64,000 bases of DNA from Escherichia sp. ESNIH1 (GCA_002918705.1 PQKR01000003.1:248001-312000); one strand, 5' to 3'; counted from the first letter of the stretch, positions 38,933 to 49,000 are shown. The notes: generated by a model from the sequence alone, not told the origin. Program-made: numbers and translations.

Positions 38933-39684
38933 TGGCCGTCGAGCTGAGTGATAGCGAGATGCTGCGCTACAACCGGCAGATTGTCCTGCGCGGCTTCGAC
39001 TTTGACGGCCAGGAGGCGCTGAAGGCCTCCCGCGTGCTGGTGGTGGGCCTTGGCGGGCTGGGCTGTGCCGCCGCCCAGTACCTGACGGCGGCGGGCATTG
39101 GCCACCTGACGCTGCTGGACTTCGACACCGTGTCGCTGTCGAATTTGCAGCGCCAGACCCTGCATAGCGATGCGACAATCGGCCAGCCGAAGGTCGCCTC
39201 GGCGCGGGCATCGCTGGCGCGCATCAATCCGCTGGTGAGCTTTACCACCCTCAATGCGCAATTAGAGGGTGAAGCGCTGCACGCCCAGATTGCCGCCCAC
39301 GATCTGGTCCTCGACTGCACCGATAACGTTGAGATCCGTAATCAGCTCAATGCCGGCTGCTTCAAGACCAGGGTCCCGCTGGTTTCCGGGGCCGCGATCC
39401 GCATGGAGGGGCAGATTAGCGTCTTTACCTGGCAGGAGGGAGAGCCCTGCTACCGCTGCCTGAGCCGCCTGTTTGGCGATACGGCGCTAACCTGCGTTGA
39501 GGCTGGCGTCATGGCTCCGCTGGTGGGGGTGATTGGCGCAATGCAGGCGATGGAGGCGATCAAGGTGCTGACGGCGTTTGGCCAGAGCGCCGCCGGAAAA
39601 ATTGTCCTGTACGACGCCATGACCTGTCAGTTCCGCGAGATGAAGCTGATGCGCAACCCGCAGTGCGAGGTGTGCGGCGGATAA
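38932..39684 (+). CDS. moeB: MoeB, molybdopterin-synthase adenylyltransferase
   Basis: A 250-residue E1-like enzyme: nucleotide loop VVGLGGLGCAAAQYL, catalytic-site region DFDTVSLSNLQRQTL and DLVLDCTDN. The zinc cysteines lie in CYRCLSRLF and the C-terminal CEVCGG. It adenylylates the C-terminus of MoaD. ATG 38932 is chosen over the adjacent GTG 38929. It is convergent with fsaA, 3 bases apart. Confidence 0.96.
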   Translation: MAVELSDSEMLRYNRQIVLRGFDFDGQEALKASRVLVVGLGGLGCAAAQYLTAAGIGHLTLLDFDTVSLSNLQRQTLHSDATIGQPKVASARASLARINPLVSFTTLNAQLEGEALHAQIAAHDLVLDCTDNVEIRNQLNAGCFKTRVPLVSGAAIRMEGQISVFTWQEGEPCYRCLSRLFGDTALTCVEAGVMAPLVGVIGAMQAMEAIKVLTAFGQSAAGKIVLYDAMTCQFREMKLMRNPQCEVCGG

Positions 39685-39687
39685 CGG

Positions 39688-40350
39688 TTAGATACCCGCC
39701 CGGCCAAACGCCGTCTGCCACTCCTGCTCAAACTTAACGATGGCCGCCTCGACCGCCGGGGCAGCGATAAACTGCTCCGCCACATCCAGCGGCAGGGTGA
39801 TGGCCTCGCAGCCCGCCAGCAGGCACTCCAGTGCCTGACGCGGGGTCTTAAAGCTCGCCGCGAGCACTTTTGATCCCGGCGCGTGCAGGGTCAACAGGCG
39901 CTGCAGATCCGTCACCGTCTGGATGCCATCGCCGCCCTGGGCGTCCACGCGGTTAACGTAGGGTGCCACGTATTCGGCTCCCGCCAGAGCGCTCAGCAGC
40001 CCCTGCCCCGCGCCGTACACCGCCGTCCCGAGGGTCGGGATCCCCTTAGCTTTCAGCAGCTTGATCGCTGCCAGCCCCTCGGCGCTCACCGGCACCTTTA
40101 CCACGATATCGGCGATGATTCCGCGCAGCCTGTGCGCCTCGGCCACCATCTCCTCGGCGTTGTTCGCTAATACCTGGGCAAAGAGCCGCCCTTTTCCACC
40201 CAGGGCATCTTGCAGCGCGGGCAACAGCTCCACCAGCGGCATTTTACCTTTGGCGACAATGCTCGGGTTAGTGGTGACCCCGGCCAGCGGAAAGCTGCGG
40301 GCCAGCCGTTTTACTGCCGCCACATCGGCGGTATCCAGGTACAGTTCCAT
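39688..40350 (-). CDS. fsaA: FsaA, fructose-6-phosphate aldolase
   Basis: A 220-residue transaldolase-like class I aldolase. The Schiff-base lysine lies in [31 protein letters not shown] and AAYVAP-like [14 protein letters not shown] segments are diagnostic. It cleaves fructose-6-phosphate to dihydroxyacetone and glyceraldehyde-3-phosphate. It neighbours pflE divergently, the same order as in E. coli, and may supply or use the same three-carbon intermediates. Confidence 0.95.
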   Translation of the reverse strand: MELYLDTADVAAVKRLARSFPLAGVTTNPSIVAKGKMPLVELLPALQDALGGKGRLFAQVLANNAEEMVAEAHRLRGIIADIVVKVPVSAEGLAAIKLLKAKGIPTLGTAVYGAGQGLLSALAGAEYVAPYVNRVDAQGGDGIQTVTDLQRLLTLHAPGSKVLAASFKTPRQALECLLAGCEAITLPLDVAEQFIAAPAVEAAIVKFEQEWQTAFGRAGI

Positions 40351-40433
40351 ATGAACTCCTCAAAGTGTGAGACATAGCATGGTTTAAAACTTACCCCCTT
40401 CAACCTGCCCTTATGTTGACCAGAATCAAAATA

Positions 40434-40449
40434 ACTTTCATTCGAAAGT
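40434..40449. promoter_or_regulatory. Palindromic operator candidate before pflE
   Basis: ACTTTCATTCGAAAGT: arms ACTTTC/GAAAGT around ATTC, 35 bases upstream of the pflE start. Its 14-base core is the exact reverse complement of the site before ybiU (44883-44896). Confidence 0.7.
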
Positions 40450-40483
40450 AATTTAATCTGCATATGAAATATGAGGGCAGATT

Positions 40484-41383
40484 ATGATTTTCAATATTCA
40501 GCGCTACTCCACCCATGACGGCCCCGGCATTCGCACCGTCGTGTTCCTGAAAGGCTGCTCGCTGGCCTGCCGCTGGTGTCAGAATCCGGAGAGTCGCGCT
40601 CTGACGCGAGAGGTGCTCTTTGATGCCCGCCTCTGTCTCGACGGATGCGATCTCTGCCAGCGGGCGGCACCAGACGCTGTCGGCCGGGCAAGCAACGGCC
40701 TGCTGATCCACCGGCAAAGGCTCAGTGAGGCACATCTGACTGCGCTGGAAGCTTGCTGCCCTACCGAGGCCCTGACCGTCTGCGGTGAAACCCCGTCGGT
40801 AGAGGAGATAATGGCTACCGTACTGCGGGATAAACCCTTCTACCTGCGCAGCGGCGGCGGCATCACCCTTTCCGGCGGGGAACCCTTTATGCAGCCGGCG
40901 CTCAGCGCCGCGCTGCTGAAATCCAGTGTCGATCACGGCATTCACACGGCGGTTGAAACCTGCCTGCACGTGCCCTGGCGCTATATCGAACCTTCTCTAC
41001 CCTGGATCGATCTCTTTCTAGCCGACCTTAAGCACGTCGACAGCCGGGTGTTTAAGACCTGGACCGATGGATCGGCCAAACGCGTGCTGGCAAACCTGAA
41101 GCGGCTGGCGGCGCGGGGCAAACAGCTTATCATCCGCGTGCCGCTGATCCCCGGCTTTAACGCTGACGAAGCCTCTATCAAAGCGATTACCCGCTTTGCC
41201 GCCGACGAGCTTGGCGTTCATGAGATCCACTTTCTGCCCTACCACACGCTGGGCATCAACAAATATCACCTGTTGAATCAGCCCTATACCGCGCCCGATA
41301 AGCCGCTTGACGCGCCAGCCCTGTTGGCCTTCGCCGACGCGTACGCCCGCGAGTGCGGCTTAACCGCTACCCTACGAGGATAA
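40484..41383 (+). CDS. pflE: PflE (YbiY), glycyl-radical enzyme activase
   Basis: A 299-residue radical-SAM activase. The cluster motif is C-x3-C-x2-C in [17 protein letters not shown], and [11 protein letters not shown] is the SAM-binding GGEP region. Cysteines in [12 protein letters not shown] and ACCPTEAL suggest a small ferredoxin-like insert of the kind found in activases other than PflA. It should install the glycyl radical on PflF, encoded 4 bases downstream. The E. coli name is by sequence similarity; the physiological role is not established. Confidence 0.92.
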   Translation: MIFNIQRYSTHDGPGIRTVVFLKGCSLACRWCQNPESRALTREVLFDARLCLDGCDLCQRAAPDAVGRASNGLLIHRQRLSEAHLTALEACCPTEALTVCGETPSVEEIMATVLRDKPFYLRSGGGITLSGGEPFMQPALSAALLKSSVDHGIHTAVETCLHVPWRYIEPSLPWIDLFLADLKHVDSRVFKTWTDGSAKRVLANLKRLAARGKQLIIRVPLIPGFNADEASIKAITRFAADELGVHEIHFLPYHTLGINKYHLLNQPYTAPDKPLDAPALLAFADAYARECGLTATLRG

Positions 41384-41387
41384 TGCC

Positions 41388-43820
41388 ATGACCGAGTTAC
41401 ATCTTGATACCCTGACCCGCCGTATTCAGGCGCATAAAGATGCGCTGGTGCATATTGTGAAGCCCCCGGTCTGCACCGAACGCGCCCGGCACTATACCGA
41501 GGCCTACCGGCAGCATCTCGACAAGCCCATTCCGGTGCGGCGGGCGCTGGCCCTCGCCCACCATCTTGCCGAGCGTACTATCTGGATCAAGCACGATGAG
41601 CTGATCGTCGGCAACCAGGCGAGCGAACTCCGTGCCGCGCCTATCTTTCCAGAGTACACCGTGTCGTGGATAGAAAAGGAGATCGACGACCTGGCCGATC
41701 GCCCCGGCGCAGGCTTTGCGGTGAGCGAAGAGAACAAGCGCGTGCTGCATGAGATCTGCCCGTGGTGGCGCGGCCAGACGGTGCAGGATCGCTGCTACGG
41801 TATGTTTACCGACGAGCAAAAAGCGCTGCTGGCAACCGGCATCATCAAGGCCGAGGGCAATATGACCTCTGGCGATGCGCACCTGGCGGTCAACTACCCG
41901 CTGCTGCTGGAGAAGGGTCTCGACGGCCTGCGCGCAAAAGTGGCCGAGCGCCGCTCGCGCATCAACCTCACCGTGCTGGAGGATCTGCACGGGGAGCAGT
42001 TCCTGAAGGCGATTGATATCGTACTTGACGCCGTCAGCGACCATATCGCCCGCTTTGCCGCCCTCGCCCGTGAGATGGCCCGGGATGAACAGCGCGTCAG
42101 TCGCCGGGATGAGCTGCTGCAAATAGCCGAGAACTGCGACATCATCGCCCATCGTCCGCCGGAAACCTACTGGCAGGCGCTGCAGCTCTGCTACTTCATC
42201 CAGCTGATTTTGCAGATTGAGTCCAACGGCCACTCGGTGTCGTTTGGCCGGATGGATCAGTACCTCTACCCCTACTACCGCCGCGATGTCGAGCTGAATC
42301 AGACCCTCTCCCGCGAGCAAGCCATCGAGCTGCTGCACGGCTGCTGGCTGAAGCTGCTGGAGGTAAATAAGATCCGCTCCGGCTCGCACTCGAAGGCCTC
42401 CGCCGGTAGCCCGCTGTATCAGAACGTCACCATCGGCGGCCAGAAACGGGTAAACGGCAAGGCGCAGGATGCGGTTAACCCGCTCTCCTACGCTATTCTC
42501 GAGTCCTGCGGACGCCTGCGATCGACCCAGCCTAACCTGAGCGTGCGTTACCACGCCGGGATGAGCGATGATTTCCTCGATGCCTGCGTCCAGGTGATCC
42601 GCTGCGGCTTCGGCATGCCTGCCTTTAATAACGATGAGATCGTGATCCCCGAGTTTATCAAGCTGGGCGTCGAGCCGGATGATGCCTGGGACTACGCGGC
42701 GATTGGCTGTATCGAAACCGCCGTCGGCGGCAAATGGGGCTATCGCTGCACCGGCATGAGCTTCATCAACTTCGCCCGGGTGATGCTCGCCGCGCTGGAG
42801 GGCGGTCGCGATGCCACCAGCGGCAAGGTATTTCTGCCCCAGGATCAGGCGCTCTCTAAAGGTAATTTCCACGACTTCAGCGAGGTGATGGCGGCCTGGG
42901 ACGAGCAGATCCGCTACTACACCCGCAAATCCATTGAGATCGAGTACGTGGTGGACACCATGCTGGAGGAGAACGTTCACGATATTCTCTGCTCGGCGCT
43001 GGTGGATGACTGCATCGAGCGGGCAAAGAGCATCAAGCAGGGCGGCGCGAAGTATGACTGGGTGTCGGGATTACAAGTGGGGATCGCCAACCTCGGCAAC
43101 AGCCTGGCGGCGGTGAAAAAGCTGGTCTTTGACCAAGGGATTATCGGCCAGCAGCAGCTCGCCGAGGCGCTGGCGGCGGATTTCGCTGGCCTCAATCACG
43201 AGCAGCTGCGTCAGCGATTAATCAACGGCGCGCCGAAGTACGGCAACGACGATGACAGCGTCGATCTGCTGCTGAACCGGGCTTACCAGACCTATATTGA
43301 CGAGCTGAAGCAGTATCACAATCCGCGCTATGGTCGCGGTCCCATCGGCGGCAACTACTATGCGGGCACCTCCTCTATCTCTGCCAACGTGCCCTTTGGC
43401 GCAGCGACGATGGCCACGCCAGACGGGCGCAAAGCCACAACCCCGCTGGCGGAGGGGGCCAGTCCAGCCTCCGGAACGGATCGTTTCGGCCCCACGGCGG
43501 TGATCAACTCCGTCGGCAAGCTGCCGGTGGGATCAATTCTCGGCGGCGTGCTGCTTAACCAGAAGCTGAATCCAGCCACGCTGGAGAATGACGGCGATCG
43601 CCACAAGCTGATGCTGCTCCTGCGCACCTTCTTTGAAGTCCGTAAGGGATGGCACATCCAGTACAACATTGTCTCCCGCGAGACGCTACTGGCGGCGAAG
43701 GCGCACCCGGACCAGTACCGGGATCTGGTGGTGCGCGTGGCGGGCTACTCGGCGTTCTTTACCGCCCTGTCGCCGGATGCGCAGGATGATATTATCGCGA
43801 GAACGGAGCACACGTTGTAA
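41388..43820 (+). CDS. pflF: PflF (YbiW), glycyl-radical enzyme of unknown substrate
   Basis: An 810-residue glycyl-radical enzyme. The radical site is G786 in RVAGYSAFF near the C-terminus. The thiyl site is C441 in AAIGCIETAVGGKWG, with E443 two residues on. Pyruvate formate-lyase has a double cysteine there, whereas the G-C-x-E arrangement is that of glycyl-radical eliminases (glycerol or diol dehydratases, choline lyase). I infer an eliminase rather than a formate-lyase. It works anaerobically after activation by PflE. Substrate unknown. Confidence 0.93.
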   Translation: MTELHLDTLTRRIQAHKDALVHIVKPPVCTERARHYTEAYRQHLDKPIPVRRALALAHHLAERTIWIKHDELIVGNQASELRAAPIFPEYTVSWIEKEIDDLADRPGAGFAVSEENKRVLHEICPWWRGQTVQDRCYGMFTDEQKALLATGIIKAEGNMTSGDAHLAVNYPLLLEKGLDGLRAKVAERRSRINLTVLEDLHGEQFLKAIDIVLDAVSDHIARFAALAREMARDEQRVSRRDELLQIAENCDIIAHRPPETYWQALQLCYFIQLILQIESNGHSVSFGRMDQYLYPYYRRDVELNQTLSREQAIELLHGCWLKLLEVNKIRSGSHSKASAGSPLYQNVTIGGQKRVNGKAQDAVNPLSYAILESCGRLRSTQPNLSVRYHAGMSDDFLDACVQVIRCGFGMPAFNNDEIVIPEFIKLGVEPDDAWDYAAIGCIETAVGGKWGYRCTGMSFINFARVMLAALEGGRDATSGKVFLPQDQALSKGNFHDFSEVMAAWDEQIRYYTRKSIEIEYVVDTMLEENVHDILCSALVDDCIERAKSIKQGGAKYDWVSGLQVGIANLGNSLAAVKKLVFDQGIIGQQQLAEALAADFAGLNHEQLRQRLINGAPKYGNDDDSVDLLLNRAYQTYIDELKQYHNPRYGRGPIGGNYYAGTSSISANVPFGAATMATPDGRKATTPLAEGASPASGTDRFGPTAVINSVGKLPVGSILGGVLLNQKLNPATLENDGDRHKLMLLLRTFFEVRKGWHIQYNIVSRETLLAAKAHPDQYRDLVVRVAGYSAFFTALSPDAQDDIIARTEHTL

Positions 43821-43828
43821 CCAGCAAC

Positions 43829-43855
43829 GCCCGGCGGACCGCCTGCCGGGCCTAC
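43829..43855. repeat. REP after pflF
   Basis: GCCCGGCGGACCGCCTGCCG followed by GGCCTAC; a single REP between pflF and ybiV. Confidence 0.8.
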
Positions 43856-43860
43856 GCGTT

Positions 43861-43897
43861 ACTTTCATATGAAATTAAAGGTGTGCATTTACTCACA
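43861..43897. promoter_or_regulatory. ybiV control region: CTTTC palindrome plus CRP-like site
   Basis: CTTTCATATGAAAT at 43862-43875 matches 12 of 14 bases of the pflE palindrome and contains the perfect palindrome TTTCATATGAAA. Seven bases on, TGTGCATTTACTCACA (43882-43897) fits the CRP consensus TGTGA-N6-TCACA with one mismatch. Both lie within 85 bases of the ybiV start. Confidence 0.55.
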
Positions 43898-43944
43898 TCG
43901 TTACTAGAATGCTCCTGACTGTTTTTACCCTGGGAGCATAACGT

Positions 43945-44760
43945 ATGACCGTAAAAGTTATCGTCACCGATATGGACGGAACTTTCCTTGATGATGCCAA
44001 AGCGTATGACCGCGGCCGTTTCCTCAGCCAGTTCCGTGCGCTTCAGGCGCGCGGCATTGAATTTGTGGTCGCCAGCGGCAACCAGTTCTACCAGCTCATC
44101 TCCTTCTTTCCGGAAATCAAAGACCAGATCTCCTTCGTCGCCGAAAACGGCGCGCTGGTCTACGAGCACGGCAAAGAGATCTTCCACGGCGAGCTGACCC
44201 GCCACGAGTATCAGATTGTGCTGGGCGAGCTGCTCAAGAGCAAAGGCCTGAACTTTGTCGCCTGCGGTCTTGAGAGCGCCTACGTTAGCAAAAGCGCGCC
44301 GCCGGAGTTTGTCGAGCTGATGTCGCACCACTATCACCGCCTGAAGCAGGTAGATGACTATCGCGAGATCGACGACAAGATGTTTAAGTTCTCGCTCAAC
44401 CTGCCGGACAGCGAGATCCCGCAGCTGGTAGACGCCCTGCACGTCTCTCTCGACGGCATTATGAAACCGGTCACCAGCGGCTTTGGCTTTGTGGATCTGA
44501 TCATCCCCGGCCTGCATAAAGCCAACGGCATTACCCGCCTGCTTAAGCGCTGGCAGCTGTCGCCCAGCGACTGCGTCACCATCGGCGACAGCGGCAACGA
44601 CGCCGAGATGCTGCGCATGGCGAAGTTCTCTTTCGCGATGGGTAACGCCGGCGAGGCCATCAAAGCGATTGCCCATTACCAGACCGACGATAACAACCAG
44701 CAGGGTGCCCTGAACGTGATCCAGGCCGTGCTCGACGCCGCGCCACCCTTCAACGCCTAA
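43945..44760 (+). CDS. ybiV: YbiV, HAD-family sugar phosphatase
   Basis: A 271-residue Cof-type haloacid dehalogenase phosphatase, identical in length to E. coli YbiV. Motif I is DMDGTFLDD (nucleophile D9), motif II VVASGNQ, and motif [18 protein letters not shown]. The C2B cap lies between. The E. coli enzyme dephosphorylates several sugar phosphates in vitro. It follows pflF on the same strand but has its own control region. Confidence 0.95.
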   Translation: MTVKVIVTDMDGTFLDDAKAYDRGRFLSQFRALQARGIEFVVASGNQFYQLISFFPEIKDQISFVAENGALVYEHGKEIFHGELTRHEYQIVLGELLKSKGLNFVACGLESAYVSKSAPPEFVELMSHHYHRLKQVDDYREIDDKMFKFSLNLPDSEIPQLVDALHVSLDGIMKPVTSGFGFVDLIIPGLHKANGITRLLKRWQLSPSDCVTIGDSGNDAEMLRMAKFSFAMGNAGEAIKAIAHYQTDDNNQQGALNVIQAVLDAAPPFNA

Positions 44761-44768
44761 GCACCTCT

Positions 44769-44793
44769 ACGCCAGCTTGCTCGCGGCTGGCGT
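44769..44793 (+). terminator. Hairpin after ybiV
   Basis: Perfect 8-bp stem ACGCCAGC/GCTGGCGT just after the stop codon; the following pyrimidine-rich stretch has only a short T-run further on, so termination is probable but not strong. Confidence 0.5.
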
Positions 44794-44882
44794 CACCCTC
44801 TTCTCTCTTTTGTGCGCCCCATCATATTTTTAAACTTGCATTAACTTTTTTTTAACTTAAATTAGCATATGTAAGTTAAATA

Positions 44883-44896
44883 CTTTCGAATGAAAG
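44883..44896. promoter_or_regulatory. Palindromic operator candidate before ybiU
   Basis: CTTTCGAATGAAAG, the exact reverse complement of the pflE site core, directly before the ybiU ribosome binding site (GAGAGGA). A protein bound here would block transcription or initiation. Confidence 0.7.
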
Positions 44897-44911
44897 ATAC
44901 GAGAGGATTAT

Positions 44912-46174
44912 ATGACTGAAATGTATGCAAGCGAGACGCTGCCAGCTGACCATAAGGCGGCGATTCGTCAGGTAAAAAAGGCCCTGCGGGCGCAGATTGC
45001 CGACGTGCAGGCCGTCTTCAATCGGCTTGAAGAGCGCATCGCCGCTCAGGTCGCCGAGATTAACGCCCTGAAGGCAAAGGGCGAAACGGTCTGGCCGGTG
45101 ATCCCCTTTGACGATGTGAAGAGCGGCCGCGTCAGCGAGGCGCAGCGTGCGGCGATCAAGCGCCGGGGCTGCGCGGTGATCAAGGGCCACTTCCCGCGTG
45201 AGCAGGCTTTAGGCTGGGATCAATCCATGCTGGCCTACCTCGATCAGAACCGCTTCGACGACGTCTATAAAGGTCCGGGAGACAGCTTCTTCGGCACGCT
45301 GGAGGCCTCGCGTCCCGAAATCTACCCTATCTACTGGTCGCAGGCGCAGATGCAGGCTCGCCAGAGCAGTGAGATGGCGCAGGTGCAGTCCCTGCTTAAC
45401 CGTCTCTGGACCTTCGAGAGCGACGGCAAGCAGTGGTTCGATCCTGACGTCAGCGTGATCTATCCGGACCGTATTCGCCGCCGCCCGCCGGGCACCACCT
45501 CTAAAGGGCTGGGCGCGCACACCGATTCCGGGGCGCTGGAGCGCTGGCTGCTGCCGGCCTACCAGCAGGTCTTTGCCTCGGTGTTTAACGGCGATATCGA
45601 CAGCTACGATCCGTGGCATGCCGCGCACCGTACCGAAGTGGAAGAGTACACCGTGGATAACACCACCAAGTGCTCGGTGTTCCGCACCTTCCAGGGCTGG
45701 ACGGCGCTGTCGGATATGCTGCCGGGCCAGGGTCTGCTGCACGTGGTGCCGATCCCCGAGGCGATGGCCTACGTTCTGCTGCGTCCGCTGCTGGACGATG
45801 TGCCGGACGATGAGCTGTGCGGCGTGGCGCCTGGGCGTGTGCTGCCCATCTCCGAGAAGTGGCATCCGCTGCTGATCGAGGCGTTAACCAGCATTCCTGC
45901 GCTGGAGGCCGGGGACTCGGTGTGGTGGCACTGCGACGTCATTCACTCTGTGGCGCCGGTAGATAACCAGCAGGGCTGGGGCAACGTAATGTATATTCCT
46001 GCCGCCCCGCTGTGCGAGAAGAACCTCGCCTATGCACGGAAGGTGAAGGTTGTGCTGGAGAACGGAGCGTCGCCGGGCGACTTCCCGCGTGAGGATTATG
46101 AAGCGACGTGGGAGAACCGCTTTACGGTTGCGGATTTGAACGAGCACGGCAAGCGCGCGTTGGGCATGGCGTAA
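44912..46174 (+). CDS. ybiU: YbiU, DUF1479 protein, probable Fe(II)/2-oxoglutarate-type oxygenase fold
   Basis: A 420-residue protein of the DUF1479 family. GLGAHTDSGALERW offers an H-x-D metal pair and DVIHSVAPVDN a distal histidine, as in the double-stranded beta-helix oxygenases. CAVIKGHFPREQALGWDQ is characteristic of the family. No substrate is established. It lies in the same order as in E. coli, next to ybiV, and shares the palindromic operator with pflE and ybiV. Confidence 0.9.
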   Translation: MTEMYASETLPADHKAAIRQVKKALRAQIADVQAVFNRLEERIAAQVAEINALKAKGETVWPVIPFDDVKSGRVSEAQRAAIKRRGCAVIKGHFPREQALGWDQSMLAYLDQNRFDDVYKGPGDSFFGTLEASRPEIYPIYWSQAQMQARQSSEMAQVQSLLNRLWTFESDGKQWFDPDVSVIYPDRIRRRPPGTTSKGLGAHTDSGALERWLLPAYQQVFASVFNGDIDSYDPWHAAHRTEVEEYTVDNTTKCSVFRTFQGWTALSDMLPGQGLLHVVPIPEAMAYVLLRPLLDDVPDDELCGVAPGRVLPISEKWHPLLIEALTSIPALEAGDSVWWHCDVIHSVAPVDNQQGWGNVMYIPAAPLCEKNLAYARKVKVVLENGASPGDFPREDYEATWENRFTVADLNEHGKRALGMA

Positions 46175-46211
46175 ACGATAATGCAAACGTGGTAAATGTA
46201 GATTGTAAAAT

Positions 46212-46242
46212 GTAGGCCCGGTAAGCGTCAGCGCCACCGGGC
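46212..46242. repeat. REP between ybiU and ybiT
   Basis: GTAGGCCCGGTAAGCGTCAG followed by CGCCACCGGGC in the convergent gap. Confidence 0.85.
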
Positions 46243-46250
46243 ATAATCAT

Positions 46251-47846
46251 TTACGAATCGATACCTTTGCTGCGCAGGTAATCTTCGTAATTCCCGCTGA
46301 AGTCCACCACCCGCTCAGGGGTGATCTCAATCACGCGGGTCGCCAGCGAGCTCACGAACTCACGGTCGTGAGAGACGAAGACCAGCGTGCCCGGATACAT
46401 CTCCAGCGCCATGTTCAGCGACTCGATAGATTCCATATCCAGGTGGTTGGTCGGTTCATCCATTACAAGGATGTTCGGCTTCTGCATCATCAGCTTGCCG
46501 AAGAGCATACGCCCCTTCTCGCCCCCGGAGAGCACCTTCGCCGGCTTTTTGATATCGTCCTGGCTGAAGAGCAGACGACCGAGGAAGCTACGCACCACCT
46601 GCTCATCGTCCCCCTCCTGCTTCCACTGGCTCATCCAGTCAAAGACGGTGAGATCGTTATCAAAGTCGGCGGCATGATCCTGCGCATAGTAGCCAATCTT
46701 CGCGTTTTCGGACCACTTCACGGTGCCATTATCCGGCGCAAGATCGCCTACCAGGGTTTTCAGCAGGGTGGTTTTACCCACGCCGTTCGCCCCCAGAATG
46801 GCAATCTTCTCACCCACTTCCAGCAGCAGGTTGAAGTTCTTAAACAGCGGGCCGTTATCGAAGCCTTTGGTGAGGGCTTCCACTTCCAGCGCGTTACGGA
46901 ACAGCTTCTTATCCTGTTCAAAGCGAATGAACGGGTTCTGACGGCTGGAGGCTTTCACCTCGTCCAGCTTGATCTTATCGATCTGGCGGGCGCGGGAGGT
47001 GGCCTGACGGGACTTCGATGCGTTGGCGCTAAAGCGGCTGACGAAGGATTGCAGGTCGGCAATCTGCGCTTTTTTCTTGGCGTTGTCGGCCAGTAGACGC
47101 TCACGCGCCTGGGTCGCCGCGGTCATGTACTCGTCGTAGTTGCCGGCATAAACGCGCAGCTCGCCGTAGTCGAGATCGGCCATATGGGTGCAGACCATGT
47201 TCAGGAAGTGACGGTCGTGCGAGATGATGATCATGGTGCTGTTACGCTCGTTCAGCACCTGCTCCAGCCAGCGAATGGTATCGATGTCCAGGTTGTTGGT
47301 TGGTTCATCGAGCAGGAGGATATCCGGATCGGAGAACAGCGCCTGGGCCAGCAGCACACGCAGCTTCCAGCCGGGGGCGACTTCGCTCATCGGGCCGTAG
47401 TGCTGCTCTACCGGAATACCGACGCCGAGCAGCAGCTCGCCCGCCCGGGACTCGGCGGAGTAGCCGTCCATCTCGCCGTACAGCACTTCGAGATCGGCCA
47501 CTTTATAGCCATCCTCTTCGCTCATCTCGGCCAGGCCGTAGATGCGATCGCGCTCCTGCTTCACTTCCCACAGCTCGCCGTGGCCCATGATCACCGTGTC
47601 GAGCACGCTGAACTCTTCAAAGGCGAACTGATCCTGACGCAGCTTACCGATACGCTCGTTCGGGTCGAGGGAGACGTTGCCCAGCGTCGGCTCAAGGTCG
47701 CCGCCGAGGATCTTCATAAAGGTGGATTTTCCGCTACCGTTCGCCCCAATCAGGCCGTAACGATTGCCGCCGCCAAACTTGACGGAGATATTTTCAAACA
47801 GCGGCTTACTGCCAAACTGCATGGTGACGTTGCTGGTAACTAACAC
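46251..47846 (-). CDS. ybiT: YbiT, ABC-F family ATPase
   Basis: A 531-residue ABC-F protein with two ATPase cassettes and no membrane segment. Walker A motifs are GANGSGKST and GANGVGKTT; the Walker B regions are [12 protein letters not shown] and [12 protein letters not shown]. The start is GTG 47846 ([20 protein letters not shown]), preceded by AGGA; the open frame runs 59 codons further but that part is the leader. ABC-F members act on ribosomes; YbiT has been linked to translation factor function, with details unsettled. Confidence 0.95.
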   Translation of the reverse strand: MLVTSNVTMQFGSKPLFENISVKFGGGNRYGLIGANGSGKSTFMKILGGDLEPTLGNVSLDPNERIGKLRQDQFAFEEFSVLDTVIMGHGELWEVKQERDRIYGLAEMSEEDGYKVADLEVLYGEMDGYSAESRAGELLLGVGIPVEQHYGPMSEVAPGWKLRVLLAQALFSDPDILLLDEPTNNLDIDTIRWLEQVLNERNSTMIIISHDRHFLNMVCTHMADLDYGELRVYAGNYDEYMTAATQARERLLADNAKKKAQIADLQSFVSRFSANASKSRQATSRARQIDKIKLDEVKASSRQNPFIRFEQDKKLFRNALEVEALTKGFDNGPLFKNFNLLLEVGEKIAILGANGVGKTTLLKTLVGDLAPDNGTVKWSENAKIGYYAQDHAADFDNDLTVFDWMSQWKQEGDDEQVVRSFLGRLLFSQDDIKKPAKVLSGGEKGRMLFGKLMMQKPNILVMDEPTNHLDMESIESLNMALEMYPGTLVFVSHDREFVSSLATRVIEITPERVVDFSGNYEDYLRSKGIDS

Positions 47847-47947
47847 GGTGTTATCCTGAAAAATGTGTGACAAACTCTGCATTATGCCACAATTCCGAAT
47901 TGAAATCGCGCAGGTGTGAACAGTTGCTACAATAGGGTGAGAGAAAA

Positions 47948-47969
47948 AAATGTGATTTCGTACACATCT
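47948..47969. promoter_or_regulatory. Candidate CRP site between ybiT and ldtB
   Basis: AAATGTGATTTCGTACACAT fits the CRP pattern TGTGA-N6-TCACA with one core mismatch. It lies just upstream of the ldtB -35 element. Confidence 0.4.
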
Positions 47970-47972
47970 CAA

Positions 47973-48001
47973 TTCCATGCGCGTGGGAATGCACATATAA
48001 T
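47973..48001 (+). promoter_or_regulatory. ldtB promoter
   Basis: Perfect -10 TATAAT (47996-48001) with TTCCAT 17 bases upstream; the start of transcription should be near 48008, giving a leader of about 56 bases. Confidence 0.65.
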
Positions 48002-48063
48002 GCGCTCCCATCCTTTTGAGCATTCTTAACTAAACGGCCTGTGGCACAGAAACCTCGCATACC

Positions 48064-48984
48064 ATGAATATGAAATTAACAACAATTTTAGCGGCGGCTT
48101 TCGCTGTAGTAGGGTTTTGCAAATCCGCGTCTGCTGTAACCTATCCGCTACCGACCGACGGTAGCCGTCTGATTGGCCAGAACCAGGTCATCACCCTGCC
48201 AGAGAACAACAGCCAGCCGCTGGAGTACTATGCAGCCCAGTACCAGATGGGGCTCTCTAACCTGCTGGAAGCTAACCCAGGCATCGACCCCTACCTGCCG
48301 AAGGGTGGCAGCGTGATGAACATTCCGCAGCAGCTGATCCTGCCGGACACCGTGCACGAAGGGATTGTGATCAACAGCGCCGAAATGCGCCTCTACTACT
48401 ACCCGAAAGGCACCAATACCGTCATCGTTCTGCCGATCGGTATCGGCCAGCTGGGCAAAGATACGCCGATCAACTGGACCACCAAGGTTGAACGTAAGAA
48501 AGCCGGTCCGACCTGGACCCCGACGGCGAAGATGCATCAGGAGTATGCGGCAGCAGGTAACCCGCTGCCCGCAGTGGTGCCAGCCGGCCCGGATAACCCG
48601 ATGGGCCTCTATGCCCTGTACATCGGTCGCCTGTATGCCATTCACGGTACCAACGCCAACTTCGGTATTGGCCTGCGCGTGAGCCACGGCTGCGTGCGTC
48701 TGCGTAACGACGACATCAAATTCCTGTTCCAGAATGTGCCCGTCGGTACCCGCGTGCAGTTCATTGATGAGCCGGTAAAAGCCACCACCGAGCCAGACGG
48801 TAGCCGCTACATTGAGGTTCACAACCCGCTCTCTACCACTGAAGCGCAGTTTGACGGGAAAGAGATTGTGCCAATTACCCTGACCAAGAGCGTGCAGGGT
48901 ATCACCAGCCAGACGGACGTTGACCAAAGCGTTGTTGAGCAGGCGATTCAGAACCGTTCCGGGATGCCGGTTCGTCTGAACTAA
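48064..48984 (+). CDS. ldtB: LdtB (YbiS), L,D-transpeptidase attaching Braun lipoprotein
   Basis: A 306-residue periplasmic enzyme. The signal peptide ends KSASA. A LysM-like domain (about 35-90, [21 protein letters not shown]) precedes the YkuD catalytic domain with [22 protein letters not shown]; the nucleophile is C210. It links the C-terminal lysine of Lpp to meso-diaminopimelate in peptidoglycan. Same length as the E. coli protein. Confidence 0.96.
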   Translation: MNMKLTTILAAAFAVVGFCKSASAVTYPLPTDGSRLIGQNQVITLPENNSQPLEYYAAQYQMGLSNLLEANPGIDPYLPKGGSVMNIPQQLILPDTVHEGIVINSAEMRLYYYPKGTNTVIVLPIGIGQLGKDTPINWTTKVERKKAGPTWTPTAKMHQEYAAAGNPLPAVVPAGPDNPMGLYALYIGRLYAIHGTNANFGIGLRVSHGCVRLRNDDIKFLFQNVPVGTRVQFIDEPVKATTEPDGSRYIEVHNPLSTTEAQFDGKEIVPITLTKSVQGITSQTDVDQSVVEQAIQNRSGMPVRLN

Positions 48985-49000
48985 GTTTGTTTACGTCAGT

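Noticed and set aside
37487-39211. 574-codon open frame on the minus strand covering moeA and part of moeB
   Set aside because: Antisense to two well-identified genes; low-complexity composition. It is not the missing iaaA.
41397-42980. 527-codon open frame on the minus strand
   Set aside because: Antisense shadow of pflF caused by high GC at third positions; no family motif.
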